In this document: piece by piece, positions 1 to 9,069 of the stretch
How positions within the stretch are numbered: position 1 is the first letter of the stretch
How the letters are laid out: each line of letters opens with the position of its first letter
From: Actinacidiphila acididurans
GTDB lineage: Bacteria > Actinomycetota > Actinomycetes > Streptomycetales > Streptomycetaceae
Length of the DNA: 64,000 bases
Assembly: GCF_016918855.1 (NCBI RefSeq)
Contig: NZ_JADKYB010000001.1
Span: 124,001 to 188,000, forward strand
Reading direction: 5' to 3'
Notes under the pieces: generated by a model
Databases searched by the model: none
Seen by the model: only the letters and a program-made list of their open reading frames with translations
Told to the model about the DNA's origin: nothing
Program-made: the position numbers and the translations under genes

Positions 1-1561
1 TCGCAGTGGGCGGAAGACACATGGCCCTCGTGCACCGACAGCTGACCCGGCCGGCCCGCCAATCGGTCACCGACCTTCGGTGACAACCGGGTGTGAACAG
101 TCGCGGTACAGAAAGTGCCGCTGCCAGCCCGACGCGGCCATCGCTGTCGAGTGCCCGCAGGACACCCGGTTGTCGCTGCTGTGGGCCGGGGAGCGCGGGG
201 ACTGGCGGCGGATGATGGCCGAGGAAGAGGAGCGCCTGGGCCAGCTGCTTGTTGATCGCCCGCGTTCCGGGAAGGTCTGACGCAGTGACGAACGCGGGCC
301 GAGCTCACCGAGCTCATGGGCCCGGCGGCCCAGGAGGAGCTGACCGCCTTCTGCGAGGCCGCCTCGCCTGCCGGCGGCCGGGGCCGTGCGACGGCGTCAG
401 CTCAACGCCTTCCGGGGGGAGTTGTCGCGAGCGCTCGCTCTGGACGGTTTCGGCGCGGCCCGCCGCAGCCTGCCGTCGTTGCTGGCCGCCGCGGCGCTGG
501 AGCGGTACGTCCCGCTGGCCGAGAGCGGCCAGTTGCGCGACCGGCTCGTCCGGGGCGGCCGGCCCCGCCGACGTCCGCGGCGACCAACCAGGCCCGGAGG
601 GACTTCCTCGACCTGCTGCGCACCCGCGGCCGGGCTCCGGCCCCTGCAGCCCGCAGCCCGTCACTGGGGCCGCCGTTCGGACACCGCCCGGTGGTCATGC
701 TGCGGCCGACTCCGGTACCTGGTGAGCTGCTGAAGTTGCGTCGGCGCCTGGGCGACTGGCTGGGCGTACGGAAAACCTGGGCACCGTGCGCCTGGTGCGG
801 CAGCCACAGCACGGCGCCCCCGCGGCGGCCCGGCAAGCTGGAGCGACTGCGCCCGGCCCGCGGCGGCCACCTACAGGTTCCCTGACCACAGGTCCCGGTG
901 ACAGACGATGTTGACTGTGCCCACGGTAGCGGCGGAGCGAGCATCGGGGACTACACCGGTTGAGGCGGGCTGCAATCATGACCGCCCTTTTTCGAGAGAT
1001 TGGACTCCGAGGCTGGTTGTGCCCTTGTCGGCGAGGCGAAGTTGGAGCGGGCGCCTTCCATCCGTTCCTGCAGCAACGGGCAGCGCCGTTCATCGCCACG
1101 GCAATAGAGCGGCCGACCGCCGCGATGCCCGAGCTGAGCCGCCGCGCGTTCCCCGAGACCGAGACTGCGACCGTACCCGCCGGGGGAGCAGACCGCCGGA
1201 GGTGCATGTGGTAGTAATCCGTGACCAGTACGTCATCAAGCGTATCGACGCCGCCCAGGAACAGGCCGCGGTTCCTGCTGGGGCGGGCGAAGGGTTACGG
1301 CGGCTGTGGCGGCCCGTCTGGGCGTCTCCCGCGCACGGCAGCGCAACGCCGCAGGCAGGCTCAAGCGGCCGCAGAAGGCGCTCCGGGCGGCGCTGGAGGA
1401 AGAGTCGGCGCGGGACTGGCAGCCGGGTGTGCGGGCCCGAGGCCGGGAGCAGGCGGCCTCCACCGGGGACTTGAGGATCAGCGCCCGGGCCACGTGGACG
1501 CGTCGTTGTCCGGGGCCTGTCGAGGGGGGCTGGTCCGTGAGCGGGAGCGCGGGGCGGCGCG
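1..1561. other. degraded region without a recognisable gene
   Basis: Several overlapping frames are open here on both strands, but none has a convincing ribosome site, a recognisable motif or a coherent length. Short stretches look formerly coding: an alanine/leucine-rich plus-strand segment around 386-560, and an Arg/Ala/Glu-rich plus-strand helix-like segment around 1306-1480. They change frame repeatedly, as expected of decayed genes. I cannot name the ancestors. The window begins inside this material, so its left limit is unknown. Confidence 0.5.
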
Positions 1562-2464
1562 TCACTTCTTCGGTGCGTGACCGGGAGCGGTCGCGTCGCT
1601 GCGGTACGTGGCGTCCCAGCTCAGCAGCAGGCGCAGCTTGTCGTCCGCCGCGGAACCACGCGGTGCCGTGTAGATCGTGAGGGTCTGTCCCTCGATACCC
1701 GGCACGGCGAAGCTCTCGTACCGAAGCTCGAGTATCCCGACGGTCTCATGGAAGAATCGTTTCGACCCGTGACTGTGCTGGAAGAGGCGGTAGTCGGCCC
1801 AGCGGGCGGCGAACTCGGGCGAGGCCACGGACAGTTCGCCGACAAGCCGTTCCAGCTCCTGGTCGGGAAAGCGGGGGTCGCGTGCGCTGCGCAGCGCGGC
1901 GACCGTGTCGCCGGCGACATCGTCCCAGTCGGGATATCGGGTGCGGGCCTGTGGGTCGGTGAAGAGCCAGTGGACGATGTTGCGGTCCCTGGCCGGTATC
2001 CGATCGAAGTCGGTGAGCAGTACCTTCGCGGCATTGTTCAGTGCCAGGACGTCCATGCGCCTGCTTTGCACCATGGCCGGCAGCGGGTCGAGTGAGGCGA
2101 CCAGTTCCCGCAGGCCGACGCGCGCCGCCTGGCGGCCTTCGTTTCGGGGGCGGACCGCCGTACGCGGTCCGTCGGCGATGCTTTCGACAAGGGCCCGCAG
2201 GTGCCGGCGCTCCAGCGCGTCGAGGCGCAGGGCTTCACTGATCGCTGTGAGCACCTGGTCGGACACCTTGCCGACACGCCCCTGCTCCAAGCGGGCGTAG
2301 TAGTCGACGCTCACCCCGGCCAGCGCGGCGACCTCCTCCCGCCGTAGTCCCGGGCGCCGCCGCGGTACCGGCGACGTGGGCAGCCCGACATCCTCCGGGC
2401 GCAGCCGCGCGCGGCGCGAGGTCAGGAATTCACGCAGGCTCCCATCGTTGTCCATGAACCCCAT
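1562..2464 (-). CDS. XRE-family regulator with MmyB-like ligand domain
   Basis: DNA-binding regulator of about 300 residues. Residues ~12-90 form an XRE-type helix-turn-helix (RPGLRREEVAALAGVSVDYY, followed by ARLEQGR). The remaining two thirds match the MmyB-like/PAS-type sensing domain found in many Streptomyces regulators (IVHWLFTDPQAR, then a YPDW segment). Two starts are possible, ATG at 2464 or ATG at 2455; a GGACGGAG stretch lies just upstream, so 2464 is used. It is divergent from the SDR at 2666. This class usually sits back to back with an oxidoreductase gene and controls it, so the SDR is the likely target. The family call is sure; the ligand is unknown. Confidence 0.9.
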   Translation of the reverse strand: MGFMDNDGSLREFLTSRRARLRPEDVGLPTSPVPRRRPGLRREEVAALAGVSVDYYARLEQGRVGKVSDQVLTAISEALRLDALERRHLRALVESIADGPRTAVRPRNEGRQAARVGLRELVASLDPLPAMVQSRRMDVLALNNAAKVLLTDFDRIPARDRNIVHWLFTDPQARTRYPDWDDVAGDTVAALRSARDPRFPDQELERLVGELSVASPEFAARWADYRLFQHSHGSKRFFHETVGILELRYESFAVPGIEGQTLTIYTAPRGSAADDKLRLLLSWDATYRSDATAPGHAPKK

Positions 2465-2545
2465 TCTCCGTCCTGCCCACGAAAAGCGGTGCGGTTCACC
2501 GCGTACTGCGAGTACCAGGTGCAGCAGGGCGTGCCGCGAGTGCGC

Positions 2546-2565
2546 ATCACGGTGGATCCCGTGAT
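2546..2565. promoter_or_regulatory. candidate operator between XRE regulator and SDR
   Basis: A perfect 7-bp inverted repeat, ATCACGG and CCGTGAT separated by 6 bp, lies in the 201-bp divergent intergenic region, 81 bp from the regulator start and 100 bp from the SDR start. It is a reasonable binding site for the regulator at 1562-2464, but this is inferred from position and symmetry only. Confidence 0.45.
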
Positions 2566-2665
2566 CGCATGGGTGTGAGCGGTGATGGCGCGCGGCCGGA
2601 CCTGTCCGGAGTACACACACGCCGCGTTGCGACTGATCCGCAACGAGTGACGAAAAGAGTGGATT

Positions 2666-3505
2666 ATGAGCAAGATCTGGTTCATCACCGGGGCGAACCG
2701 AGGCTTCGGCTACGAGATCGCGCGGGCGGCACTGGAGAGCGGTGACACCGTTGTGGCGACCGCCCGCCGCCCCGCGCAGGCGCAGGCGGCCCTGAACGCG
2801 CACAGTGAGCGGGTGCTCGCCCTGCCCCTGGACGTGACCGACCCCGCGAGCATTGACGCGGCCGTGGCCGCCGCGACCGACCGCTTCGGTCGGATCGACG
2901 TCCTGGTCAACAACGCCGGGTACGGTCAGCTGGGCTACTTCGAAGAGCAGTCGCCGGAGTCCATCGAGCGGCAGTTCGCCACCAACGTCTTCGGGGTGTT
3001 CAACGTCAGCCGGGCCGTGCTGCCGGTCATGCGGGCCCAGAGGTCGGGGCATGTCATCAACATCTCCTCGCTGTCCGGCATCATCGGCATCGCGGGTTCC
3101 CCGATCTACGGCGCCACCAAGTTCGCCGTCACCGGCTGGTCGGAGGGGCTCGGGCGGGAAGTCGCACCCTTCGGGATCCACGTGACCTGCGTGCACCCGG
3201 GCATGTTCCGCACGGACTTCCTCGACCCGAGCTCCGTCAGCCACGGGGACGTCGAAATCGACGACTACGCGTCGTTCCGCACCCAGCAGCATGCCTACCT
3301 GGAGGCGAGCAACCACACTCAGCTCGGAGACCCGGCCAGGTTCGGCCCGGCCATCGTCCGGCTTGCCGCGCTGGAGACGCCGCCCGAGCGGTGGGCGTCC
3401 GGTAGTGACGCGCTCGCCTCGTTCGCCCAGCGTGCGGAGGAGCTGACCGGCAGCGCCGCCGAGTGGGAGAACCTCTCCCGCTCCACCGACATCCCCCAGG
3501 ACTGA
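2666..3505 (+). CDS. short-chain dehydrogenase/reductase (SDR)
   Basis: Classical SDR of 279 residues, a cytoplasmic NAD(P)(H)-dependent oxidoreductase. Visible motifs are the Rossmann glycine motif TGANRGFG (residues 8-15), NNAG (82-85), the catalytic serine region NISS (~132-135) and YGATK, with Tyr148 and Lys152. The TGANRGFG variant and the tail resemble the subfamily often annotated as oxidoreductase or SDR near XRE regulators. The ATG is preceded by a GA-rich stretch. It is transcribed away from the XRE gene and probably controlled by it. The substrate cannot be told from sequence. Confidence 0.93.
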   Translation: MSKIWFITGANRGFGYEIARAALESGDTVVATARRPAQAQAALNAHSERVLALPLDVTDPASIDAAVAAATDRFGRIDVLVNNAGYGQLGYFEEQSPESIERQFATNVFGVFNVSRAVLPVMRAQRSGHVINISSLSGIIGIAGSPIYGATKFAVTGWSEGLGREVAPFGIHVTCVHPGMFRTDFLDPSSVSHGDVEIDDYASFRTQQHAYLEASNHTQLGDPARFGPAIVRLAALETPPERWASGSDALASFAQRAEELTGSAAEWENLSRSTDIPQD

Positions 3506-3529
3506 CGCGCAACCGGGACGAGGAAGCGG

Positions 3530-4440
3530 TCATGGCGACCCTGAGACGGGCCTCCCACCCGCAGCAGTGTGTGCCGGCGGGCGCCTCGACCAATACGCCG
3601 TCGCGCAGCGCGGCGCACGGAAGGCGCCGGGTTCGGCTCGGTGCGGCGCGGTTGCACCGGTCGGGGAAGGACTGCGACCGGTTGATCGTGGCGACCGCCG
3701 CGGCCGCCGCCCGGGCTGGGGCTGTCGGAGTGGCTGGAGGACCGGCGGTCGATGCGGCTGCCGGAGGACCACAAGGTCGTCAAGCAGATACGGCCCGAGC
3801 TCGCGCGGGTGCTGACCTCGCGTGGCTCCACCGCGGTGGCGGGCCGGGAGCTGATGACCGCGCTTCGGCCGCCCACCCGCGCCGTGCGGGGCGGCGTCAC
3901 CGGCAGTTGGGTGTCTGGCCCAGTCCCGGGCTCGCTCACGCCCGTTCACCCCGCACGGCGGCCGCCCGGAGGGTCCGGCCTGGTACGCCACCCCGACTGT
4001 CGCCTGCGCGCAGGAGCTGATCGACACGACCAGGCCCGGCTTCGCGCACTTCGTCCTGGCCATCAGCGCGGAGCAGATGCCGACCAGCTGTGGAGCAGAT
4101 GCTCCATGAGGTGGCCGAAGCGGCCCGTCAGACGCACCTGATGAAGGTGCGCGGCCTGTACGTCGACTACGCCGACAACGGCACCCTGCTGGAGCCGACG
4201 GACATCGGCGAGGACGCCGCGCGCTTCATGGTCACCGCGGTGACGCGGCTGCTCGAACAGTCCGCCAGTCCGCGCCGGTCGAAGCATCGGTCACCGACGT
4301 CCCGGACAGCTGCTTGCACGTCGTCCACCAGTGGCAGGACGGGATCGACTACGAGTCCCTCCATGCCTGCGCCGAGGAGGATCCGACGGCGTTCCTTGCC
4401 GATCCGGGGCCGGAGCGGATGAGTTCGCCCGCTCTCCCTG
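3530..4440 (+). pseudogene. frameshifted hypothetical coding region
   Basis: Plus-strand coding-like sequence broken over at least three frames. One piece (3752-3900) reads as a charged segment ending ELMTALRPPTRAVRG. A second (about 3975-4095) contains ELIDTTRPGFAHFVLAI. A third (4090-4260) contains VRGLYVDYADNGTLLEPTD. A fourth (about 4270-4420) contains CLHVVHQWQDGIDYESLHAC. Each piece has a protein-like composition but they do not join. I do not recognise the family. The pieces are followed by about 200 bp with no gene before the convergent sulfite-oxidase-like gene. Confidence 0.4.
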
Positions 4441-4639
4441 GGTGACCTGGCCGCCGAGACCGCGCTGCCCGCACAGCCCCGCTGTGCCAGGGGCGGTCCC
4501 CGTGGCCTCCGGCGAGTTCGGCCAGGATGCGGCTGCTCTTGGCGGAGCGGACGTTGACAGGTCTTCAAAGTCGAGCGGTGGGGAGGTGTCCGCGGCTCGC
4601 CGGCGTGCCGTTGGGATCTGCGGGCCGGCCGTCCGGCTT

Positions 4640-5725
4640 TCAGCGGTCGCAGGTGACGTGGAGACGGGCCCAGGCGTTGTTGGCGTAGCCCTTGGGGTTC
4701 CAGACCGTCGCTGGGGACTCGGGCTGTACGGCTGCGGCGGAGTCCCAGGCGCGGGCGAGGAGTTCCGTCTCTCCTGACGGGAGGGTGAGCGTGGCACGCC
4801 AGTGCTGCCACGTCCACGGGGTGTCCGGTGCGTTGAGATCGGCCTGGACCCAGGTGGTACCGCCGTCGGCGGACACGTCCACGCGTGTCACCATGCGGTC
4901 GTCGCCGGCGAAGGCCACGCCGGTGACCTCGGTGGGTCCGGAGGGCAGCGGGGTGCCTTTGCCGGGCCGCAGGATGGCGATGTGAATGACGACCGGCCCG
5001 AGCGTGATGCCGTCGCCCGGTCCTGCCTTGCGGGGGTCGGCCTCGGGCGGCAGGAGGCTGTATTCCCACTGGAAGTAGTTGTCGGACGGTTCGGTCTGTG
5101 CGGTGATGCGCTGGAGCCATTTGACGCTGCGGGCGCCGATGTAGCCCGGGACGACGGCGCGCAGCGGGGCGCCGTGCGCGGCGGGAAGAGCCTGATCGTT
5201 CATCGCCCAGGCCAGGAGTACCTCGCTGGAGGTGGCCTTCGCCGCCGGTATTGAGGCGCCGAAGGGCTGTGGCGGGTCGGCGTCCTGTGACACGTCGGCA
5301 CCGATGAAGGCGATGTGGGCCGTTTCTGCCTGCAGCCCTGCCTCGGTCAGTACATCCGCCAGGCTCGCACCGGTCCACCATGCCGTGGAGATGGCTCCGG
5401 GGCCCCAGGGGACCTGGCCGGGTATGTCGCGGAACTCCACGAGGTCGGCGCGGCGGTTGCCCGCGCACTGCAAAGTGGCGAGCACTTTCCGTTCGGGGAA
5501 GCGGCGCCGCAGTTCATCCAGCGACAATTCCAGCGGGCGGTCGACCGTGCCGTCCACCCGCAGCCGCCAGCTCGTCCCGTCGAGGCGGGGGATCGGGGCA
5601 TGGTTGCGGCCGTAGAAGGTGTCCAAAGGGGTGACCGCGTCCACGAGCGCGCCAGGAGGTGGTTCAGCGTTGTAGGGCTCGCTCTGGTGCACGATCATAT
5701 CGTCTCGTTTGTTCCATATGCCCAT
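4640..5725 (-). CDS. sulfite oxidase family molybdopterin enzyme
   Basis: Molybdopterin-dependent oxidoreductase of about 361 residues with the two domains of sulfite oxidases: the Mo-cofactor domain and the C-terminal dimerisation domain. The cofactor cysteine is Cys87 in ATLQCAGNRR. GARSVKWLQRI, about 200 residues in, matches the conserved region contacting the cofactor and sulfite. The dimer domain includes RVDVSADGGTTW and the C-terminal NPKGYANNAW. No twin-arginine signal and no heme b5 domain are present, so it is probably cytoplasmic and plant-type (no heme). ATG at 5725 is preferred; a downstream ATG at 5698 is possible, and the frame is open further upstream but without coding character. 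Sulfite to sulfate oxidation is the family reaction; the electron acceptor is unknown. Confidence 0.88.
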   Translation of the reverse strand: MGIWNKRDDMIVHQSEPYNAEPPPGALVDAVTPLDTFYGRNHAPIPRLDGTSWRLRVDGTVDRPLELSLDELRRRFPERKVLATLQCAGNRRADLVEFRDIPGQVPWGPGAISTAWWTGASLADVLTEAGLQAETAHIAFIGADVSQDADPPQPFGASIPAAKATSSEVLLAWAMNDQALPAAHGAPLRAVVPGYIGARSVKWLQRITAQTEPSDNYFQWEYSLLPPEADPRKAGPGDGITLGPVVIHIAILRPGKGTPLPSGPTEVTGVAFAGDDRMVTRVDVSADGGTTWVQADLNAPDTPWTWQHWRATLTLPSGETELLARAWDSAAAVQPESPATVWNPKGYANNAWARLHVTCDR

Positions 5726-6133
5726 ATCGCTACTATGCTCGCAGTCCTTCCGAGCGGCACCTTCGATCCCGCTCGGTTTCGGCGACGGCGACAGCGCGCG
5801 CATCGCCGCGGCCTCCAGTGGGAGAGCGAGCCGTGGGCAAGGCTGCCGCCTTCGGTGCATGCCTCCGCGACCTTGGGCAGGTCGGCCCGTCGGCCCGAGG
5901 GCGATGCGCCATCCAGGTCATTCGACGGCGGCCCGTGGAACGGCACGGGGGATCGGCGTCCTTCGTCCGGTTGCATCCATACGGCATGAAGCCCCGGTCG
6001 CCCGCCACGGGGGGAGCCGGCGACCGGGGCCGTCACATGCCGCATCGGGATGCGGCCCTGCCCCGGCCCGCGTATCCCCCACGGAAGTTCGGGCCGGGAC
6101 AGGAATCATGGCGCCTTGAGGCAGATGCCGCCG
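5726..6133. other. intergenic, nothing recognised
   Basis: This stretch lies upstream of the sulfite-oxidase-like gene and downstream of the small peptide gene (both minus strand). It holds no plausible gene and no clear terminator. It probably contains the promoter of the sulfite-oxidase-like gene near 5730-5760, where the sequence is locally more AT-rich. Confidence 0.4.
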
Positions 6134-6340
6134 TCAGAAGGTGGCGTTGCCGGAGACCCGCGCATTGGGGAGTGCGGACTCCAGGGGCTCCGCGAGCCCT
6201 TCGAGGCCCTCGATGTCGACACCGCCGGAGACACTGACGGGGCCTGCGCCACCGCCGCCGGAGATACCGATGCCGCCCGAAATGCCGTCCAGGTCGCTGT
6301 CGGTGATCTCGCGGGTCTCGACCTGTGTGGAGTTACGCAT
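6134..6340 (-). CDS. orphan double-glycine leader peptide (RiPP-precursor-like)
   Basis: A 68-residue peptide with the layout of a ribosomal-peptide precursor. An acidic N-terminal leader (TREITDSDLDGISGG, residues 9-23) ends in a double glycine like those cut by bacteriocin peptidases. A glycine/serine-rich stretch follows (GIGISGGGGAGPVSVSGG), then an acidic C-terminus without cysteines. AAGAAGGGA about 10 bp before the ATG is a strong ribosome site. No modifying enzyme, peptidase-type exporter or immunity gene is recognisable nearby. With no Cys and few Thr in the putative core, lanthionine formation is unlikely. It could be a leader-bearing secreted peptide of another kind. The gene call is fairly sure, the function is not. 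Confidence 0.7.
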   Translation of the reverse strand: MRNSTQVETREITDSDLDGISGGIGISGGGGAGPVSVSGGVDIEGLEGLAEPLESALPNARVSGNATF

Positions 6341-6622
6341 GAGCTGCGTTTCCCTTCTTGGCTCGGGGATGTCTCTACGGCCTCGGCCGGTTCGGTGGTG
6401 TGCCGATTCGACGGGACCGACAGCCGCTCCGCCGCTGAGCAGCGCGTCTGACTACCGCAGCGCGGCCGGTCCCAGAAGTGTTACCGAGGGTACGCGCGTT
6501 CGAGTCGTGATCCTTCCGCCGGGCAGTCGCGTCATCAGGCCGCGGTCCGTGCGCGGCCCTGGTTGCTGGGCCGGCCGTGTCGGCTGATCGAGGCCTGCGA
6601 GCTCATGCTCGTGAAACACGTG

Positions 6623-6638
6623 GGAAACCGGCGTTTCC
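6623..6638. promoter_or_regulatory. palindrome just upstream of gene at 6652
   Basis: Perfect inverted repeat GGAAAC-CGGC-GTTTCC ending 13 bp before the ATG at 6652, overlapping where the ribosome site or the operator of a short-leader transcript would lie. Binding protein unknown. Confidence 0.35.
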
Positions 6639-6651
6639 TAGACTCCGGAAG

Positions 6652-7077
6652 ATGCGCCTGACGGTCCTTGACAGCCCCACCGAGTGGAGCCGATTCGCCG
6701 AAGGTTCCATCGAACGCCGTATGCTCACCGCCCTGGGCGACCGCCTCGGTACGCCGCTGCGCCCGAAGCCGCTCATGTTGCCCGACGGCAGCCGGGTCGA
6801 GGTCGAGGGGATCGACCCCGAGGGCCGCCTGCTCGTCCAGCTCGTCAGCAATCAGGGCGCCTACAAACCCGCCTACCGCAACAAGGTCTTGGCCGACATG
6901 TTCAAGCTGCTGTGGCTGCGGGACTCGGTGCCGACCGCCGAACGCGCGGTGCTCGTCGTCACCGAACTGATCGTCCAAGCGCTCGCCGGCTGGGTCGCCC
7001 GCGCCGCGGCGGAACTCGGCATCGAGATCTACGTCTTCGACGGCAGCACGGTCGTAACACTACGACGCCCGGCGTAA
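6652..7077 (+). CDS. conserved hypothetical protein, unknown function
   Basis: 141-residue soluble protein without signal or membrane segments. The frame opens earlier (6577), but ATG at 6652 has CCGGAAG directly upstream and starts the protein-like sequence MRLTVLDSP. Features: a basic/hydrophobic first half with LMLPDGSRVEVEGIDPEGR, and an Ala/Leu/Val-rich second half with AERAVLVVTELIVQALAGW that is probably alpha-helical. I do not recognise a named domain. It lies between the orphan peptide and the ABC operon and is separated from the latter by 142 bp. Confidence 0.65.
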   Translation: MRLTVLDSPTEWSRFAEGSIERRMLTALGDRLGTPLRPKPLMLPDGSRVEVEGIDPEGRLLVQLVSNQGAYKPAYRNKVLADMFKLLWLRDSVPTAERAVLVVTELIVQALAGWVARAAAELGIEIYVFDGSTVVTLRRPA

Positions 7078-7219
7078 AACGCGCGTAACCGGCCGTCGCG
7101 GTGGGCCGAAACAGAAGATGGCTACGGTCGGGGAACCTAGGCGGATTTCCGCGTGGCAGTCAGCCGAGCTCGCCACGCATGCTCTCCGGCTTCCAGGATC
7201 GGGCCTGTGCGCCCGCAAC

Positions 7220-8068
7220 ATGGACGGGAGCGTGAAGGTGCCAGGAACGCCTGCACTTGAATTGCGGTCCGTGCGCCGGGCCTACGGCTTCGGGCCATCC
7301 GCAACGGTTGCCCTCGACGACGTTTCCCTGACGGTGCGGCCCGGCAGCTTCGTCAGCCTCATCGGACCCAGCGGCTGCGGCAAATCGACACTGCTGCGCC
7401 TTGTGGCCGGCCTCGAACAGCCCGACCGCGGTGACGTCCGGGTGCACGGTGTCACACCGGCCGAGGCATGTGCCGCCAAGATGATCGGTCTCGTGCCGCA
7501 GACCCCGGCCCTCTTGCCCTGGATGTCCGTACTCCGGAACGTCACGCTGCCGCAGAAGATCAACCGTGGAGCCGCCAAACGACGCGGGCGCATCGCCGGT
7601 TTCACCGAGCGGGAGAGCGCACCGGCCGCCCCCGACATGCGCGAACTCCTTGTCAAGGCAGGTCTCGGCGAAGCCCTGCACAAGCTTCCGGCTCAGTTGT
7701 CCGGCGGTATGCGGCAGCGCGTCGCGATCGTGCGCGCCTTCGGCCTTCGGCCCGACATGCTCGTCATGGACGAGCCCTTCTCCGCGCTGGACGAATTCAC
7801 CCGCGAGAGCCTCCAGGATCAACTGCTCGATCTGTGGGACGAGCTGAAGACTACGGTCCTGTTCGTCACCCACTCCGTGTCCGAGGCCGTCCGGCTCTCC
7901 GACACCGTGGTCGTCATGGCCCCGAAACCCGGCCGCATCGTCGAGTCCATCGAGGTCGACCTGCCCCGGCCGCGCGGCGAACGCCTTTTCGGGGAGCACC
8001 GCTTCCACGAGTACGAGGACCTGATCAGAGACCGTCTGCGCCGCGCCTGGCACAGCGACGCCGCGTGA
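7220..8068 (+). CDS. ABC importer ATPase, SsuB/TauB/ThiZ type
   Basis: Cytoplasmic ATPase of a nitrate/sulfonate/pyrimidine-type importer, about 282 residues. Walker A is GPSGCGKST (49-57), the Q-loop is in VPQTPALLPW, the signature is LSGGMRQRV, and Walker B plus catalytic Glu are in LVMDEPF, followed by the D-loop SALDE and the switch His in VTHS. The start is uncertain: ATG at 7220 lacks a clear ribosome site, and GTG at 7237 follows GGGAG at a better distance. First gene of a seven-gene operon; the permease start overlaps or closely follows its stop. With the permease and the lipoprotein it energises uptake of the substrate that the downstream monooxygenases probably degrade. Confidence 0.92.
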   Translation: MDGSVKVPGTPALELRSVRRAYGFGPSATVALDDVSLTVRPGSFVSLIGPSGCGKSTLLRLVAGLEQPDRGDVRVHGVTPAEACAAKMIGLVPQTPALLPWMSVLRNVTLPQKINRGAAKRRGRIAGFTERESAPAAPDMRELLVKAGLGEALHKLPAQLSGGMRQRVAIVRAFGLRPDMLVMDEPFSALDEFTRESLQDQLLDLWDELKTTVLFVTHSVSEAVRLSDTVVVMAPKPGRIVESIEVDLPRPRGERLFGEHRFHEYEDLIRDRLRRAWHSDAA

Positions 8069-8085
8069 ATGGGGGGTTCAGGGAA

Positions 8086-8940
8086 ATGACCGTAGCCGAG
8101 GAAAGCACCGCCACGGCGTCCGGAGCGGAGCGGCCCGCCGAACCGTCGCGCTTCAGCCTCAGCCATCCGAAGTCCCGGATGGCATGGATCCGCCCGTCCG
8201 TGTGGCTGCCCCTCGTGGTGATGCTGGCGATTATCGCCGCCCTGTGGGAGTACGGAGCCCGGAAGCTGCCGTACCTGCTGCCGTCACTGCCGAAGATCGG
8301 CAGCTCGCTCCGCACGAATCTCGGCTACTACGTCCACAATGCCCTCGTCACCCTGGGCGAGGCGACCGCCGGACTCGCGATGGGGTTCGCCGCCGCGTTC
8401 GTTCTCGCGGTGCTGACCAGCGAACTTCCGCTCGTGCGCCGGGCCGTCATGCCGATCGCGGTCGTACTCAACGTCACCCCGCTGGTGGCGATCGCTCCGG
8501 CCCTGGTCGTGGCCTTCGGCTTCGGACCGATGCCCAAGCTGATCATCACCGGTCTGATCTGCTTCTTCCCCATCCTCATCAACACAGCGACCGGTCTGCG
8601 GTCCGTGCCGCGGCAGGTGCTCCAGGTGTACCGGACGATGGACGCCTCCCGCATCGAACTGCTGTGGCACCTGCGCATCCCCCATGCCCTGCCCTTCCTC
8701 TTCGCCGCGCTGCGCATCGTCTTCCCGCTGTCGATCATCGGCGCCGTGGTGGCCGAGATGTCGGCGTCAGGGTCGACCCGCGGCCTCGGCACGGCGATCA
8801 GCGTGGCCTCGTCCATGAACCAGCTACCGGTCGTGTACGCGTCGATCTTCGTCCTCGCGCTCATGGGCGTGCTGCTCCTGCTCGCCGTCACGCTGGTCGA
8901 GCGGCGTGCGCTGCACTGGCACGACAGCACCCAGGACTGA
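8086..8940 (+). CDS. ABC importer permease, SsuC/TauC type
   Basis: Integral membrane permease of 284 residues with about six hydrophobic segments (first at ~30-50, WLPLVVMLAIIAALW). The cytoplasmic coupling loop is YRTMDASRIELLWHLRIP, which contacts the ATPase. The BPD_transp_1 fold and the LPSLPKI spacing are typical of the nitrate/taurine/sulfonate/HMP-precursor group. ATG at 8086 follows CAGGGA; a GTG at 8065 overlapping the ATPase stop (GTGA) would add seven residues and suggests translational coupling. 129 bp separate it from the binding protein gene. Confidence 0.92.
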   Translation: MTVAEESTATASGAERPAEPSRFSLSHPKSRMAWIRPSVWLPLVVMLAIIAALWEYGARKLPYLLPSLPKIGSSLRTNLGYYVHNALVTLGEATAGLAMGFAAAFVLAVLTSELPLVRRAVMPIAVVLNVTPLVAIAPALVVAFGFGPMPKLIITGLICFFPILINTATGLRSVPRQVLQVYRTMDASRIELLWHLRIPHALPFLFAALRIVFPLSIIGAVVAEMSASGSTRGLGTAISVASSMNQLPVVYASIFVLALMGVLLLLAVTLVERRALHWHDSTQD

Positions 8941-9069
8941 CTGACCCACCGCCGATCACACGGCCGCGCTGTCGCCGCGCAGGCCCACGAGGGCCGGGCG
9001 CCCGGTGATCCATGCCCTCATCACCCTCATCCACGCCACCCCCGGTGTATCACGAGTTTGGAGTCACCC

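Noticed and set aside
1..1561. Multiple frames that might form a plasmid replication gene
   Set aside because: No DnaA-like boxes, Rep motifs or consistent frame could be found; left as degraded DNA.
2465..3316. N-terminal 284-residue extension of the XRE regulator frame
   Set aside because: It overlaps the SDR gene on the other strand, has no regulator-family similarity, and a normal start exists at 2464 or 2455.
3319..4063. Several 170-200-codon minus-strand frames
   Set aside because: They are Arg/Pro-rich, overlap the SDR end and the decayed plus-strand pieces, and have no start signals.
7468..8085. Fusion of ATPase-region frame to the permease
   Set aside because: The upstream part is an out-of-frame reading of the ATPase gene; the permease has its own start at 8086 (or GTG 8065).
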